From: Lycorma delicatula
Lineage: Eukaryota > Arthropoda > Insecta > Hemiptera > Fulgoridae
Direction of reading: 5' to 3'
Length of the DNA: 64,000 nucleotides
NCBI RefSeq assembly: GCF_047948215.1
Contig: NC_134456.1
Coordinates: forward strand, 84,460,515-84,524,514
Every line of letters starts with the position of its first letter. The first letter of the stretch is position 1. The position numbers and the translations under genes were made by a program. This document shows positions 33,836-46,600 of this stretch, one piece after another. A model generated the notes under the pieces. It saw only the letters and a list, made by a program, of their open reading frames with translations, was not told the DNA's origin and did not search any database.

Positions 33836-36174
33836 TAAATATAATTTGTATATTTAACGTTAATTAGACGAGGTGAACGAGCAAAGCGAACGACGATTAT
33901 GTTTGGCCTAAATTTAATAAACTTCATTTTTTTACGAGGTAATCTATTTACCTTAGAGATCGGTATTGGGTGAATTATTTGTTTCAATTTCTAGTTACCG
34001 TTTCGACCGCCACCTGTGCTTGTCGACAATGCCGGCAAACATCCGAATAAGCAAATATTTCAGCGATGTATTTGGTATATGTCGAAATTCATGGGAGGAT
34101 ACTGATATAACATTCTCTTTTTTCGGTTTTTATGGAACATATAAATAAAATATTTTATAAAGTACGGCAATCATTCAAAAACTATTCAACCGTTAAATAA
34201 AGAAAAATTAAATGTAGTAAGTGCTGCAACCTCGAACGATCTTTTCTCTTTAAATGAAACCACCACACCATACCGCAAGAACCCACAGGGCAACTAAAAA
34301 ATTTAAATGTAAAGAGTAAGATTGTTACATATTAGTTTAAAAGGCATTGATAAACAAATATTTTCAGTAAGCAATACCGGGCTGAGACAATCGAAATGTT
34401 CAATTTAAACAGCCGAAGTAGCAATGTAGAAAGTTTTGTGAAAAGCAATGCCATTTTGGTTAGGATTGTCTCACCATGAAGTTTTCTTAGCTAAAATTTT
34501 TGTTTTTCAATGCCAAAAAAAGCGATGAACCACAATCCTAATCTTTAAAATTTCTGAGTTGCCCCTACCTGAATGCACGCTTAGGGATGGTCTCACACTG
34601 AAAGTAAAAGGAAAAGCATTTACGACATTCAATTTTCCAATGTTTGAAAATTTATTTAAGGATTCCCATACTTTGACATTCTACATACACAGATATAAAA
34701 CGGATTTAAAGGAAAAAAGTCCGCGAAATACGGGAAAAATATTAAACAATCTTTTTTTTTTAAATCATATAAGGAGATTATAAACAAACTACACTAGACG
34801 TTAATTTGTTAACATTCTTGAGGTGGATTACAACGAAATGTAATAGAAGAACATTTTTTTAAATCTGAAAAGGCTTTTACTTGAAAACAGTCTTCAGTGG
34901 TTCCATTTTTGGGAACAGATGAAAGCTAATATCCGGAGAATGGCCCCCAGCGAATAGCATATAATTTGGATATTAAAGTTACAAAATTTGGTTACGAGAC
35001 TTTATGAGTTATGTTTATTCCACCAAGGATTATAGAAATGATATTAGCCACCACGTCCTCTTCCAGTTTCATAAAAAAAAATTAATAGAATCGATGCGTC
35101 ATATAAAAGTAACGCAAATTTCATGAATATAGATATAAACAAATCCAGAGATATTAAATAAAATTTGAATTGGCTTTTTGTTTTAACATTTTTGCCAGAG
35201 GAGATATCTAAACACTAGAAAAAAAAAAACGGGACCCAACTTTTAACTCATTAGAACATTTAACCTTATTGCAGTCTATAATTATACTACATACAAAAAT
35301 AGTCGGAAAAATCTTGATTAATAACGAACAAACGACATAGAAGCACGTAAAAAAATAAAAACGTATAAACCCTACCATGATGAAAGTAACATTCATGAAA
35401 CCCACATGAAAGTAACATGTTACTTTCATCATGAACCCAACCATATACCACTAAACTCTATTTTATTTTCCCACCAAACATGCCAATAACAGTTGTTTGA
35501 CTATACGTCGAAAATTGATTATACAGAATACAAAAACAACATATTCAAGCAACATATTCATAGGTTTCTAATAAGATAGAAAAATAAAAACAGTTTTTTT
35601 TAAGGAATCGATTTAGGGAGGCTGTTATGACAACGCAAAATAATTCCACAACTATTTATGCAAAGAGTTTTAACTTTTCTATTCTACATCGATACGAGTT
35701 ATTTTACAAGGCCATTTTCTGCAGGTTTCATAACCAATGTTTAATTTTTTGTTTTGCCTTCCTTAAGTTTGCACATAACATTTATCATATTTAAATCATT
35801 AAAATAACACAGCCTGGATCTAATGATTATCCAAATTAACCAGAAGTTTCTTTTAATGAAACTTTTAATTTTATTTAAATTTAAACGTAGATATAAAGGA
35901 GATATTTGTAGGTATTCAAATCTCTTTGTCATTTCGCTGTCTTTCTTGATCTATTTACACGGAAAAAAATTATAATTTATTTATTTCCAATCCATATTAA
36001 AAACACTTCCCGAGAATAGCAATGAAACGTTTTAATATTAGAAAAAGAATCGTCTTTAGGAAATTCATTATCAATTATTCAAAATGCGTTACAAGCTGAA
36101 ACATCGACTTTTAATAATTAAATTCAGAGTAAAGAAATTCTTAGAAGGGAAATACTATGTCTATAAATAAAATA
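33836..36174. other. AT-rich sequence, nothing recognised apart from a palindrome
   Basis: Around 34230-34680 some wording (CAACCTCGAACGATC, GGATGGTCTCACACTG) resembles fragments near 1500, 41450, 49915 and 53280. A perfect palindrome is listed separately. No gene seen. Confidence 0.3.
35406..35429. repeat. Perfect 24-bp palindrome
   Basis: ATGAAAGTAACA is followed directly by its complement TGTTACTTTCAT. A further direct half-copy (ATGATGAAAGTAACA) lies about 25 bases upstream. No function known. Confidence 0.85.
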
Positions 36175-37460
36175 ATGAGACTAGTTTTTTTTTTTTTGGC
36201 AGCCAAAGTGGCAACACTGTAAAGTTACTAGTAAACGTATGGTTATATGAACAGCTGATTTATATTAGATATTAATATTTTTAGTCTACTGTTGCCACGT
36301 GAGACGTAAACAAACTTTTTGTGAAAAGAGTTTTTGTTATGCATTACAAAAATCAGTAATACTAATTATGAGTAACGCTGTGCAAATTTTGTGGTAATCT
36401 CGGTGAGAATGCTACTGAAACTTTTTCAAAATTGAAAAGGACGTATGGAGATGACGTTCTGTCACGAGCCCCAGTTTTTATGTGGTTTAAAGCATTTTCA
36501 GATAGCCGGGAATCAGTTGCTGACGATCCACGATCTGGATGACCGTTAACGTCAAAAAATGACGACAATGTTGGGCGAATCAGAGACTTGATACGGTACG
36601 ACCGGCGGTTAACTGTCTGAATGATTGCAGAACATTGAATTTGAACCGTACCGTAGTCAATCAAATTTTTAAAAACGAATTGGATATGAATAAAGGTTGT
36701 GCAAAATTGGTCCCAAGAATCCTCAACATTGAACAGCAAAAAGAACAGGATGGAAGTGTGCCGCGATCTTCTACAGCGAATTGAAACTGATCCTGATTTT
36801 ATAAAAAATGTTATAACTGGTGATGAATCTTGGATATCTGAGTACGACCCAAAAACAAAACGCCAGAGCAAGGAGTGGAACACTTCAAACTCAGCGCGTC
36901 CCAAAAAAGCAAAAATGAGCAAATCAAATAACAAAACCATACTATTTGTCTCTTACTATTTGTCTCATACTATTTAGTAGTAATGACATTGTCCATAAGG
37001 AGTTATTGTCTACAGGACAGACTGTAAGTAAATCAATATGTTTACCGAGAAAGACTGCGGAAAAAAGTTGCCCGCGTAAGACCAGCCATCAAAGACAACT
37101 GAATGCTGCATCATGACAATGCACCTTGTCAGAAAGCAATTTAATTAATGAGTTTTTGGCAAAGAAAAAAATTCCTGTAGTTCCTCAACCAACTTATTCA
37201 TCTGACTTGAGTCCCTGCGACTTTTTCCTGTTCTCAACTCCGCAAAAAACACAATTTTTGAACACTAGAAAACAAAAAAATATATATACAACCGACCATC
37301 TGAAGGATATTCCGGTTTCTCAGTTCCAACACTGCTACGAAGAGTGGGAAAATCGTTTGAAGCTTGCGTGGATTCCCAAGGGAACTACTTCAAAAGTAAC
37401 TGAGTCCATGTATAATTACATTTAGATCGTAAATAAAATGTTTTTCTGAACCAGCCTCAT
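36175..37460 (+). mobile_element. Mariner transposon, full length, inactive
   Basis: Ends are ATGAGACTAGTT at the left and the complement of ATGAGGCTGGTT at the right, each flanked by TA (36173-36174 and 37461-37462), the mariner target duplication. The length of 1286 bp is normal for a mariner. The transposase within is broken by stops and shifts, so it could move only with help from another copy. Confidence 0.85.
36371..37425 (+). pseudogene. Mariner transposase pseudogene
   Basis: Mariner transposase binds the terminal repeats and cuts with a D,D34D centre. Pieces in order: CKFCGNLGENATETFSKLK and DDVLSRAPVFMWFKAF (N-terminal DNA-binding region), ADDPRSG then a stop in place of Arg, RIRDLIRYDRRLTV, MEVCRDLLQRIETDPDFIK, VITGDESWISEYDPKTKRQ (first catalytic Asp), LHHDNAPC-like text near 37110 (second Asp), PTYSSDLSPCDFFLF (third Asp, usually YSPDL) and a C-terminal FQHCYEEWENRLK. 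Open pieces are 36699-36977 and 37126-37425. At least five stops or shifts. A minus-strand 192-codon ORF over the same DNA is a shadow. Confidence 0.85.
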
Positions 37461-37671
37461 TACTTCATTTACAGACCTAGTAATTTAATAATTCCGTTCT
37501 GTTGATTTTCTTAAAATTATTGTTAGAAATTTCATAAGACCGGCTGAAAATTTCTACGTTTCTCGTTCATTTAAAATAAATAAGAAAATTATATGGCTTA
37601 CCATTGACACACTAAAGCCAATCGATTTTAAAATAGATGCAGATTAACACAGGATTAAACGATTAAGTAAA

Positions 37672-38512
37672 AAAAAACCGATGTGGATACCACGTGACTT
37701 CCTTGTATGCCTATTAAATTACATATACACAATTTTAAAAGTACATAAAACTTTATTTTACTAATAACTTCTTTTTTTCATATTTTTATTTTATTTTTAT
37801 TGTTATTATTGAATTACTATTTATCGTAATTTTTTTTTACAATCAGAGATACAATTATTAACAAATCAATATTTTAAAATTAATATAAAAATAATCAGAT
37901 ATTTAAACAAATCTAATGGGGACACCAGATGACTTCCTTACACGCCTATGAAATTACATACACACATTTTTAAAAGTACATAAAATTTTATTTCACAAAT
38001 AAATTATGATTTTTTTACAATCAGAGTTTCATAATTATGAATAAATCAATACATTTAAATAAAAAAAAGGAGATGACGTCTGATTCGAACCGACGTGCCT
38101 TCCTCTTGTAAGATCCAAATTTTCATTAATTAAAATTTTATTTAGCTATAACTCTGGAACCGATGAAAATAAGTACCACTTATGATATATTGTTGAAAAG
38201 CTCTCAATGAGAACTTGTTACTGCAGTTAAGAAAAAGTCCATAATCCTAATGTTTTGGATTTTGGGCTTTTTTGGTGACGTCGATTGCAGTTAAACGGGG
38301 AGGTGCAAAACTAGATGTTACAACAGTCCTAAAACCAAAATTTCAACATTTTACGGCTAATCGTTTATGATTTATATGAGATACATATACGTACGTAGAC
38401 GTCTGAAAATGGATTCAGGGATGGACAAAATGGATATTTCCGTTGAAATCTGTAAACCTAAATTTTTCACGATTACAATACTTCCTTTACTTCGTACAGT
38501 AAGTAGAAAAAA
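37672..38512 (-). mobile_element. Family P repeat, copy P4, with a duplicated 3' tail
   Basis: The minus strand runs from a damaged 5' end (CTACTTACTGTACG near 38505) through the conserved body and GGTTCGAATCAGAC (about 38075-38090) to a tail ending in a GTGTCCCCATTAG palindrome-like region near 37910. A second tail then follows to 37676, ending GTGGTATCCACATCGG. Two successive tails mean a tandem duplication of the 3' ~230 bp, or a second 3'-only copy inserted end to end. Confidence 0.75.
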
Positions 38513-40011
38513 AACTAATTCAAGCTTTTTTAACATTGTTGGCCGCTTTACAACAGTGGATCCGAGCAAAAGGGTAACAGTTATGGAAACTTCAGTTTCA
38601 AACTGTGATTTTTGATTCGTACAAAACTTATTTGAATGGAGGTAAAAAAATACTTCTTATTTTATAATAATCCTTTTTTTATCAAATAAATGTAGAATAA
38701 TTTCCAGGGGGGAAAAACACCACGTTAAATTGCAGGATTGATGGAAATAGAAATTTACTTCTTGTGTTTAATTTTTACCTAAATATTATAGTTGTTACCT
38801 AGGTTTTATTACTTGAATTCCATTTCTCAATATTATTATTTCTAGGTCTGTTATATTGGTTACACGTTTATCATTAACACGCAACCAATTAAACACGTTC
38901 GTTTATCGAGGTCGCAGTCGTTTTTAATATACAAAATTAGTTTTACGGAATGAATTTTTATAACACAATATTTGAAATGACACTTCCGGTAGTTAAGTAG
39001 TGCTGTTTCCAATTAAAGGGTTAATTTAAAAAAAAAAAAGAATTTACAAATAAAAATTAAGAACTTTAAAATAAAAACCAAATAAGGAAAAGTCAACAGA
39101 TAATAATAAAATTTTTTTTATGGCTGAATAATTCTCCATCGATGCAACAAATAGTTGTCATACGTATGTAATGTGCCTACACGCAGAAAGTACATTAATC
39201 AAAACATTTAGCGAACTTTAGTTAAGTGTGTACGGGTTTACAGTTACCAAACATGCGACTTAAATAAAGGTGTGGACACGCATACCTGTATGAAATTTTA
39301 GACGTATCCCTAACATAACATATACTAGTATATACATTATATAGGCTAGGCAAAACAACAGAAATATTTATGAATAAGGAAACAAGTAAATTGGATAAAA
39401 AAAATAAATAACCGAGGTCAATAGTAAATATTTGTTATATAATACGAAAATAATTAATTAACGATGGTAAGGAGTTCATGAGTTCACCGGCTGAGGTCAT
39501 GCATGTTTAATTGCTAACAACAGTAACGGTAAGCGGCTCGGTTACTATTCACGTTAAGCCTTATGTTTATGTACACGGCACGAAATGTAGTCGCTACCGG
39601 TAATATACAAAACTTAACTATTTCTAAGCAAGTCCAACGTACAGATTAGCAAAATAAAAAATATATCACATTAACAGAAACTTACACCATTCCATACTTT
39701 CAACTTAAAATTTATTATATTATCATTACGATTAATAACAAAAAAATCTTCAGAGCAATAGTTCTTCCACACTGTTCACAGATAGAACTCAAAAATTCTA
39801 ATCCGACAGTTCTAGTTCGAATTCATATAAGCGACTAGGTCAAACCGATTGTAACTTGTATTTATTGTTGGGCGAATTTAAAGGCAGTATAACAAATTTT
39901 GTTTCACGAAACCGTGCAGGAAAGAAAATGTAACAGTATGATGATTCTAATTTAATTTAATTTGGCGCAAGACATCCGAGAAAAACACTTCTCTTTACTT
40001 TTAACATACAA
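38513..40011. other. AT-rich sequence, nothing recognised
   Basis: No coding motif. Moderate GC patch at 39460-39600 without a repeat match. Confidence 0.3.
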
Positions 40012-40712
40012 AATTCGATGGGGAGACCACATGACTTCCTTGTACGCCGATTAAATTACATATACTCATATTTTTAAAATGAAAAGTATACAAAAATTTA
40101 TTTCAATAATAACTTCTGATATTTTTTCATTTTTTTATCGTTATTATAGAATTATTATTTATTGTAAAGATTTTTTTTGTACAATCAGAGGTTAATAATT
40201 ATTAATAAATCAATATATTTAAATTTAAAAAAAAGTTAAAAAAAGAAAAAGGAGATGAAGTCGGATTCGAACCGATGAGCCGTCCCCTTGTAAGTTCCAA
40301 ATATTTCATTACTTAAAGTTTTACTTGGCTATAACTCTGGAACTGATGAAAGTAAGTACGACTTATGATACATCGTTGGGAAGCTCTCAATGAAGGCTTA
40401 CTACCTAAGAAAAAGTCCAAAATCCAAATGTTTTGAATTTTTTTTTTTGGGGGGGCACTGTTGGTTGAGTAGATTGCAATCAAAACGGGATGTGCACAAC
40501 TAGATGTTAAAACAGTCCTAAATCCAAAATTTCAATATACTACGGCTAATCGTTTTTGAGTTATGCTAGATACATATGTACATACAGCTCGTCACGCCGA
40601 ATCTAGTCAAAATGGATTTAGGGATGGTCAAAACGGATATTTCCGTTGAAATCTGAAAACTGACATTTTTTGCCATCACAATACTTGCTTTACTTCGCAC
40701 AAGGAAGTAAAA
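40012..40712 (-). mobile_element. Family P repeat, copy P5
   Basis: Minus-strand copy from TTTTACTTCCTTGTGCG (right) to the GGAGACCACATGACTTCC end (left). The B-box-like core reads GGTTCGAATCCGAC (complement of 40260-40275). The sequence is complete apart from small gaps. Confidence 0.8.
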
Positions 40713-40930
40713 GCAAGCAAGCATTTTATCACAGATTTTTAGTTTTTGTATACATGTTATTTTTATTTCATTTTTTTATCTGTGATAAAATGATATATTT
40801 TTTTTTTAGAATGTTACCGCTGTATTAAAATTTCATCAAATAAAGCAGAAAAAAATATTTGTTACCTCAATGTATTTCTTGAATACCCGTCTGTCTGTTG
40901 AACTATTGTCATCGTATGCCATGCTAAAAA

Positions 40931-40961
40931 TTGCCAAGAATAGGTTGCCAATTCTTGGCAA
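40931..40961. repeat. Hairpin with 11-bp perfect stem
   Basis: TTGCCAAGAAT at 40931-40941 and its complement ATTCTTGGCAA at 40951-40961, with a 9-base loop. No T-run follows, so it does not look like a terminator. Function unknown. Confidence 0.7.
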
Positions 40962-43052
40962 AATACGGGATCGAACGACTTCAGCAACCTCTCCAGACAT
41001 CAGACACAACTCCTTGCGATTTATCTGTCTTAGAATTTCGCTTAAAGAAAAGCAACAAGAGCACTTACTAAAAACGACTGAAAAATGATTACATCAAAGG
41101 AAACATCTCTAAGATAAGCGTGTTACATCATCAAAAGGAGTCAACTTTGAAAAAAACAAATCACTGAACGAAATAGGTAGAGTATTTTTATTTTTATGAG
41201 CACGATTAGATACTTTTTGATCACACCTCATATATATATATATATATATATATTTAGTGTTTCACTGATGAATAGTTACATAAGAAATACTGTAGACCAT
41301 TTTTGAAAGTGTCTGTTAAGTTACTTAATGACAACCATTTCGGTTGGGGTTGTAGTGGTTCGAAGGTTTTTTTGTAAAAATACTTGTTTATCGATACAAT
41401 ATAAAAAGATGCGTCACAACCCTAACCTTAAAATAAAAAAGTTTGAATCCCCACCCGTATCCAGTGCCAAGGGGACTTGGGTTGTCTCATACCGAAAAAA
41501 AAGGATTTGCTTAATTTCATTTGTGTAAGTTTAACGGTTAAAAGATTATTTGATGGTTCCCGTACTTTATAGAAAACATCATCTGCGTAGATTTAAAGCA
41601 AACGTTGCTAAATCGTAAATAATAAATGCACGGAACGTCAGAGGCTATAGATTGTGAACATTTTTACTGCAAATGAAAACATTCAACGAAAACGGAAAAG
41701 TAATTAATTTTTAAACTTTTATTTCTTGGGAATTAATACTAAGAAACCTATTCGTTGCAACTTAAAAGTAATCAGTAATGTAAAAAAAAAGAAAACCTAA
41801 ACTAGAAATTGGAATCTTACAGTTTAAAAAGTGTATTATAAATATTGCAGAATGAAATATAATTTATCAAAACGTAAAAAAAATTCAATGATCTGTTGTA
41901 AAAGATAAGGATGGTTAATATTAAAAATGTTTTAATTAAATATTCACTAATATATTATTTATTATTTAACATACCCTAATCATATTTAAAAGTAACGTTT
42001 TTAACGAATACTCAAATAAAGTTGTAAAAAAAAAGCATTATTTATTTATTTTTGAGGAAAACCGAGAGAGCTGTAGCGGAAGCGGTAATTTTTTAATTTA
42101 CAGAAGGCTTCGTTTTTTGTTTTTTTTTTCAATGACTTGCGTTCTACTTCATAACAAGTTGAGGAATATGGTGAGAAGGAGAAATCGTCAGACGAATTTT
42201 TAAAAATATTTCAATAAAAAAAAAAAAAATCCCCATTAAAATAAAACTTATAAAAAAGCAATATAAATAAATATCCACTTTTACGCAGATAATCATAACC
42301 TTAGTATTATCATAACTTTCATCTCATCCAAAATAACAAGTACCAGCCAGCAATAATTTATTAAAACCTGTTTCAATATTAGCCTAAAATCGCTGTAACC
42401 CAGAATTCAAGCCTGTTATAAAAAAAAATTACACTATCTTTTTAGGCCATTAAAATAACAATAAAGGTAAATCTAATGTGTTAAGTATTATAAAAGACTA
42501 ATTACATCCTAAAAATTACACGTGTAAATCCAATTAAAGCGTTCGGAAGAATGAGAAAACGAAATGGTTTATTTCGATTTCAATTAATAGACTTCATAGG
42601 TTTTCAACCGTACACTATTTTTAGAATAAGAAAAAAGAAGACAAACTGTCATTCCATGGACTAGTCAATCGAATTAACTTTAATCGAACAGCATTATAGA
42701 TTACTCCATTAACATACTACAACATTAATAATAATGTAATTTAAAAGCATTTTTTCTACAAGTTGCATTTATTTTAAAATTTACAATAGATTCAAGGGAA
42801 AATTTAAATAGATCTTTAAAATATAACACCCGTAAGAAATAAATAAAAAATAGAGTTTTAAAGGAATACAAACGCTAGGCATCTCGCGTTAGATAAAAAC
42901 ACAAGAAATGACATGGAGAAACGACTATCGAGAGTGACCAAATGCTGGAAGTTTTGCAGTGAAAGTAGAAAAACTGCATTTTAGAAACTTTTCCGGCCAG
43001 CTACGAGGACTTTGCCTTAAACTACTACGCAGCAGTAAAATTAAGTGTAACA
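40962..43052. other. AT-rich sequence with a TA microsatellite
   Basis: (TA)n of about 11 units at 41231-41252. A 66-codon opening at 41328-41528 overlaps the loosely repeated ATACCGAAAAA wording and shows no motif. Rest unassigned. Confidence 0.3.
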
Positions 43053-44124
43053 CGAGGGCCGCCTTTTAAATTTTTACAAAAACAAAAAATATTTTTTTTG
43101 GTACAAATCGTTTTATTTTTTCTCAAAATATTCGCCTTTAAGATTTACACTTTTGCACGCGTTCGAATCAATTCCCGAAATATTTTTTTCACCCTAAAGT
43201 TGAAACCTGAAAAACATGGTTTTGGAAGGATTCAAAAGCTTCTTGAAGAGATGAAAATCGTTGTCCACGGATTTTTTGTTCGACATTTGGCAACAAAAAC
43301 AAATCATTAGAGGATAAATCAGATGAACACGGATAATGAAACATTAATCAATGGGTTTCTTCGTCAAATAATCAACTGCTTGACGTGCTGTGTATGAGCT
43401 GGCATTGTAATGATCAAGAATGATGTGACGTTTTCGGTTTTTTTACCTGATTTCATTGATGACTTCTGACAAATCGTTGTACACCATTCAGCATTAACTT
43501 TTCTTCGATCCTTAAAAGAGATGGTCGCAACATGTCCAGTATAACCGAAGAAACAAGCGATCTCTTTCTTGGAAGTGCTTCGCCAACGAACACCATTGTT
43601 GGATTCGGTTCATCTTGGAAACCCAAATAGTTTACTGTTGTTAGATTCCGGCTCGTACGAATATATCCAAGTTTCGTCTCCTGTTACTATGCTGTAAACG
43701 GATTATGCAGCGTCGGACAGCGTCGACGTTTTCTGGTAAAACAACCGATTTTGGTCGACATTCACGAATTCATCACTGAAAGAAGCACAACCACAACTAA
43801 ATTCGGCAAACCTATTATAAACAGTCTTTTCTGATGTTGAATCATTACCAAAGGTTGAACGAAGCGATTCGAAGCATTGTTGTTGAGTTAAAACACTTAC
43901 TACAAAAATCGTAAAAAATCATCCAACGAAACGCTTCACGTGAAATCTACTTTTTTTTTAAAGAAAACAGTTTGTTAAAAGCTAACTGTAATCAAACTAC
44001 TCGGCTGATATCCAACCTGGCACTGTTGTAACAAAAAGAAGACAAATTTTACTACAATAGTATTGTCACATCTCAATAGCGCCATCTAGTGGTCATTGGT
44101 AAAAACATAAAAGACAACCTCCGT
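43053..44124 (-). mobile_element. Mariner-like element with coding remnant, minus strand
   Basis: The ends are CGAGGGCCGCCTTTTAAATT at the left and the complement of CGGAGGTTGTCTTTTATG at the right. TA follows the right end (44125-44126); the left flank reads CA, probably mutated. The minus-strand coding debris is IVTGDETWIYSYEPES (first catalytic Asp, near 43690-43665), GYTGHVATISFKDRRKVNAEW, LDHYNASSYTARQAVDYLT (second catalytic Asp replaced by Tyr, near 43420) and a scrambled C-terminus. It is shorter than a standard mariner, and its N-terminal half is mostly lost. Dead. Confidence 0.8.
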
Positions 44125-44190
44125 ATTAAGTATGAAAGTAAAGTATTACGTTAAAAAAGAAATGATTTTATTCTTTTAGTAAAATTTTGA

Positions 44191-45458
44191 GGTCTGAAAA
44201 ATTCCCGAACTAAATTTCTGTAGTCGATACAAGCAGCGCCATCTTTCGGACAACCAAGGAACCATGCAGTACGACGTCTGATGATTGCGTGTACAAAATT
44301 TCATTACGGTTCGTCACTCCAGTCTCGTGTTATATTCGGCCGTGCACGTTATGTTCATATGACCTTGTGCGAACTTGCGACATGGAACAGAGAAGCGCGA
44401 TAAAATGTTGTGTTCGACTTTTTCGTTGAAACTTATTCTATGACACAGCAAGCATTCGGTGATGAAGCCGCATCTCGTAATACAACATGTACGTGGTGGA
44501 AGCGGTTTAAAGAGAGTAGAGAGTCGTCGGGTGACGACGAACGAAGTGGGAGGCCGTCAACAGTTGTTCACGACGATAACATTGCGAAAGTGCCCGCGCT
44601 CCTGCTCGAACAATCTCATTTCAACCTACGGGCCATAGCCGAAGATCTAAACATCGGCAAAGACGCGGTACGTACAATTCTAACAGGAAAAATGAAACGC
44701 CGAAAGGTGTGATCTCCTCTCCTTCCACACTTTTTGACCGAAGAATAAAAACAAGTGCTTCTTTTTTGGCTCAAGATTTCGTTGAAACTGCCGATAGCGA
44801 ATCAAATTGTTTGCAAACAATTGTAACTGGGGATGAAAGTTGGTGCTTCATATATTATTCGCAAATGAAGCGTCAATCCGCTGCTTGGTTGAGTCCTGGA
44901 GCACAGAGCGGCGAAAGTCAGGCAGCAAAAATCAAGCGTGAAAACGACGTTGATTGCATTCTTTGACTCAAAGGGCCTGATTCATCATGAATTTGTCCCA
45001 ACTAGTCAAACCGTGAATTCTAAAATCTATTTGGAAGTAATGAAACGCCTGTAGCGTCGTATTCGTCGAATCCGGCTCGAGTACCGGGATCCGGGCAGTT
45101 GGACTCTTGCACGAAAATGCCTCGGCACACATGGCAACAGTTCTAACACGTTATTATACCACAAATCAAATCAGTCTTATCCCACCCGACTTGGGTCCAG
45201 CAGACTATTTTCTGTTCCCGAAATTCAAGAAGATAAAAGGCCGTTTTTTCGACGACGTTCCAGCCATCCAAAGAGCTTGCACCGAGCAGTTGAAGGGGAT
45301 TCCACTAAGTGATTTCTCCAGAGCATTTGACAGGCTATACCGGCGCTGCAACGAATGTATAACTACAGCAGGGTTCTATAAAGAGGGCTGATGTGAGTAA
45401 ATTCGTTTATCTATAAATCTGTATTTTTATTTAATTTAGTTCAGGAACTTTTCAGACA
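44191..45458 (+). mobile_element. Mariner-like element, plus strand, inactive
   Basis: The terminal inverted repeat is GGTCTGAAAAATTCCCGAAC at the left and the complement of TGTCTGAAAAGTTCCTGAAC at the right. TA follows the right end (45459-45460); the left TA is not preserved. The length is 1268 bp. It begins 66 bp after the neighbouring mariner of a different type, in opposite orientation. Confidence 0.8.
44410..45391 (+). pseudogene. Mariner transposase pseudogene with a catalytic Asp-to-Glu change
   Basis: Pieces in order: FVETYSMTQQAFGDEA and TCTWWKRFKESRESSGDDER (paired DNA-binding region), GRPSTVV, HFNLRAIAEDLNIGKDAVR (second helix-turn-helix), IVTGDESWCFIYYSQMKRQ (first catalytic Asp), LHENASAHMATVL (the usual HDNA has Glu in place of Asp), LIPPDLGPADYFLFPKF (third Asp) and CNECITTAGFYKEG at the end, TGA at 45389-45391. 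Between the second and third catalytic positions there are 29 residues instead of the usual 34, so about five are deleted. Stops near 44709 and 44964 split it. Not functional. Confidence 0.85.
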
Positions 45459-46424
45459 TACTGAGTATAATAAAAATTAAGTGGGATCAATGATTTGAAC
45501 TCGGAAGTCACTGTAGAAAACTGTATCAAAAAAACTGTTAATCCATTCAGAACTAATTAAGCAAAACAATAACTGACGAAAAAACAAAAAAAAAATTATT
45601 ATTTAATCTCCACTTCTAAATAAGATTACCAAATACATAACCTAAGTGACGTATTAATGTAATGGAATCATATAATTAGTTCAAGAATGTGGTTTTTGAA
45701 TGCAAAAACACCAAAATCATCAGAAAATATATTAGCTTCCTAAGGGGCATTACATTATATGAAAAAATTTAGATACGTGTCGAGTAAAATTTTCTTAATA
45801 CCCGTATTTGTGTCCCCTTGAATCAAATGGCATCAATGTCCTACATATAGAAATCATCGAATCAAATTTCATCAAAATCTATCAAGCAAATTCATCAATC
45901 TATAAAGCAAGCAATTTCATCAATCTATCGTCTGAATATCAAGCAAAAACAGACCCATCATGCATACATATATAAGTAAGTATGTTCGTACATACATACA
46001 TATATTTTACGGAGTTTTCTCAATATATATATATATATATATATATATTTTACGTCATGAAACGACAAATCTGGAAAATCCCTAACATAAAATTTGAACC
46101 GATTAGCACAGTTCACATTCATAGTATACTGTGTTGCTTTACAGTGTAACCACATAATCAGAAAAGAAAAAAATAAGAAAAGAGCGATATAATAAAGAAA
46201 TTATTAAAAGGTTGTTAACGTGCACGCGCTACAATCGTACAGAAGACGAGGGTATAATTTATTTTCAAGGTTAAATTTTTAAACCAATTTCATTAAATTT
46301 TCACGTAAATTTATTACGAATAACAGAATGACATTGGGTTAATTAATAATGTTATATATTATAATTTCTGTTAATCCAGATATTTATATTACACACCAAA
46401 CATTCGTGTTTAAAACATGATTTC
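45459..46424. other. AT-rich sequence with a TA microsatellite
   Basis: (TA)n at about 46022-46050. Short repeats of the phrase TTCATCAATCTAT occur near 45890-45930. No gene. Confidence 0.35.
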
Positions 46425-46600
46425 CGAGTCTTAAGGTTCTACGGTACAAATCCTAGTACACGGATTCGAATATTAGACAGTAGATAAAACATTATACTTT
46501 GATGGGTCGGAATTCGATTAACCCCGACCAGGATGAGGATCTCATCCTCATCTCATTGGACCACGGAGTTGCTTAATGTTCACAAAGTCGAACAGCTAAC
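46425..46600 (+). mobile_element. Diverged SINE B-like element
   Basis: GGATTCGAATATTAGACAG, then CTTTGATGGGTCGG and TTCGATTAACCCCGACC follow the order of the SINE B body (GGATTTGAATACTAGATCG, CTTTGGTGGTTGGG, TTCAATTAACCAC). The preceding TACAAATCCTAGTAC matches the B-box neighbourhood. The tail differs. Either an old copy or a sister subfamily. Confidence 0.45.

Noticed and set aside
36362..36940. 192-codon minus-strand ORF
   Set aside because: It is antisense to the mariner transposase, whose plus-strand motifs (DDVLSRAPVF, TGDESW) explain the DNA.
45958..46155. 65-codon minus-strand ORF
   Set aside because: It is largely a translation of the TA microsatellite and neighbouring simple repeats.
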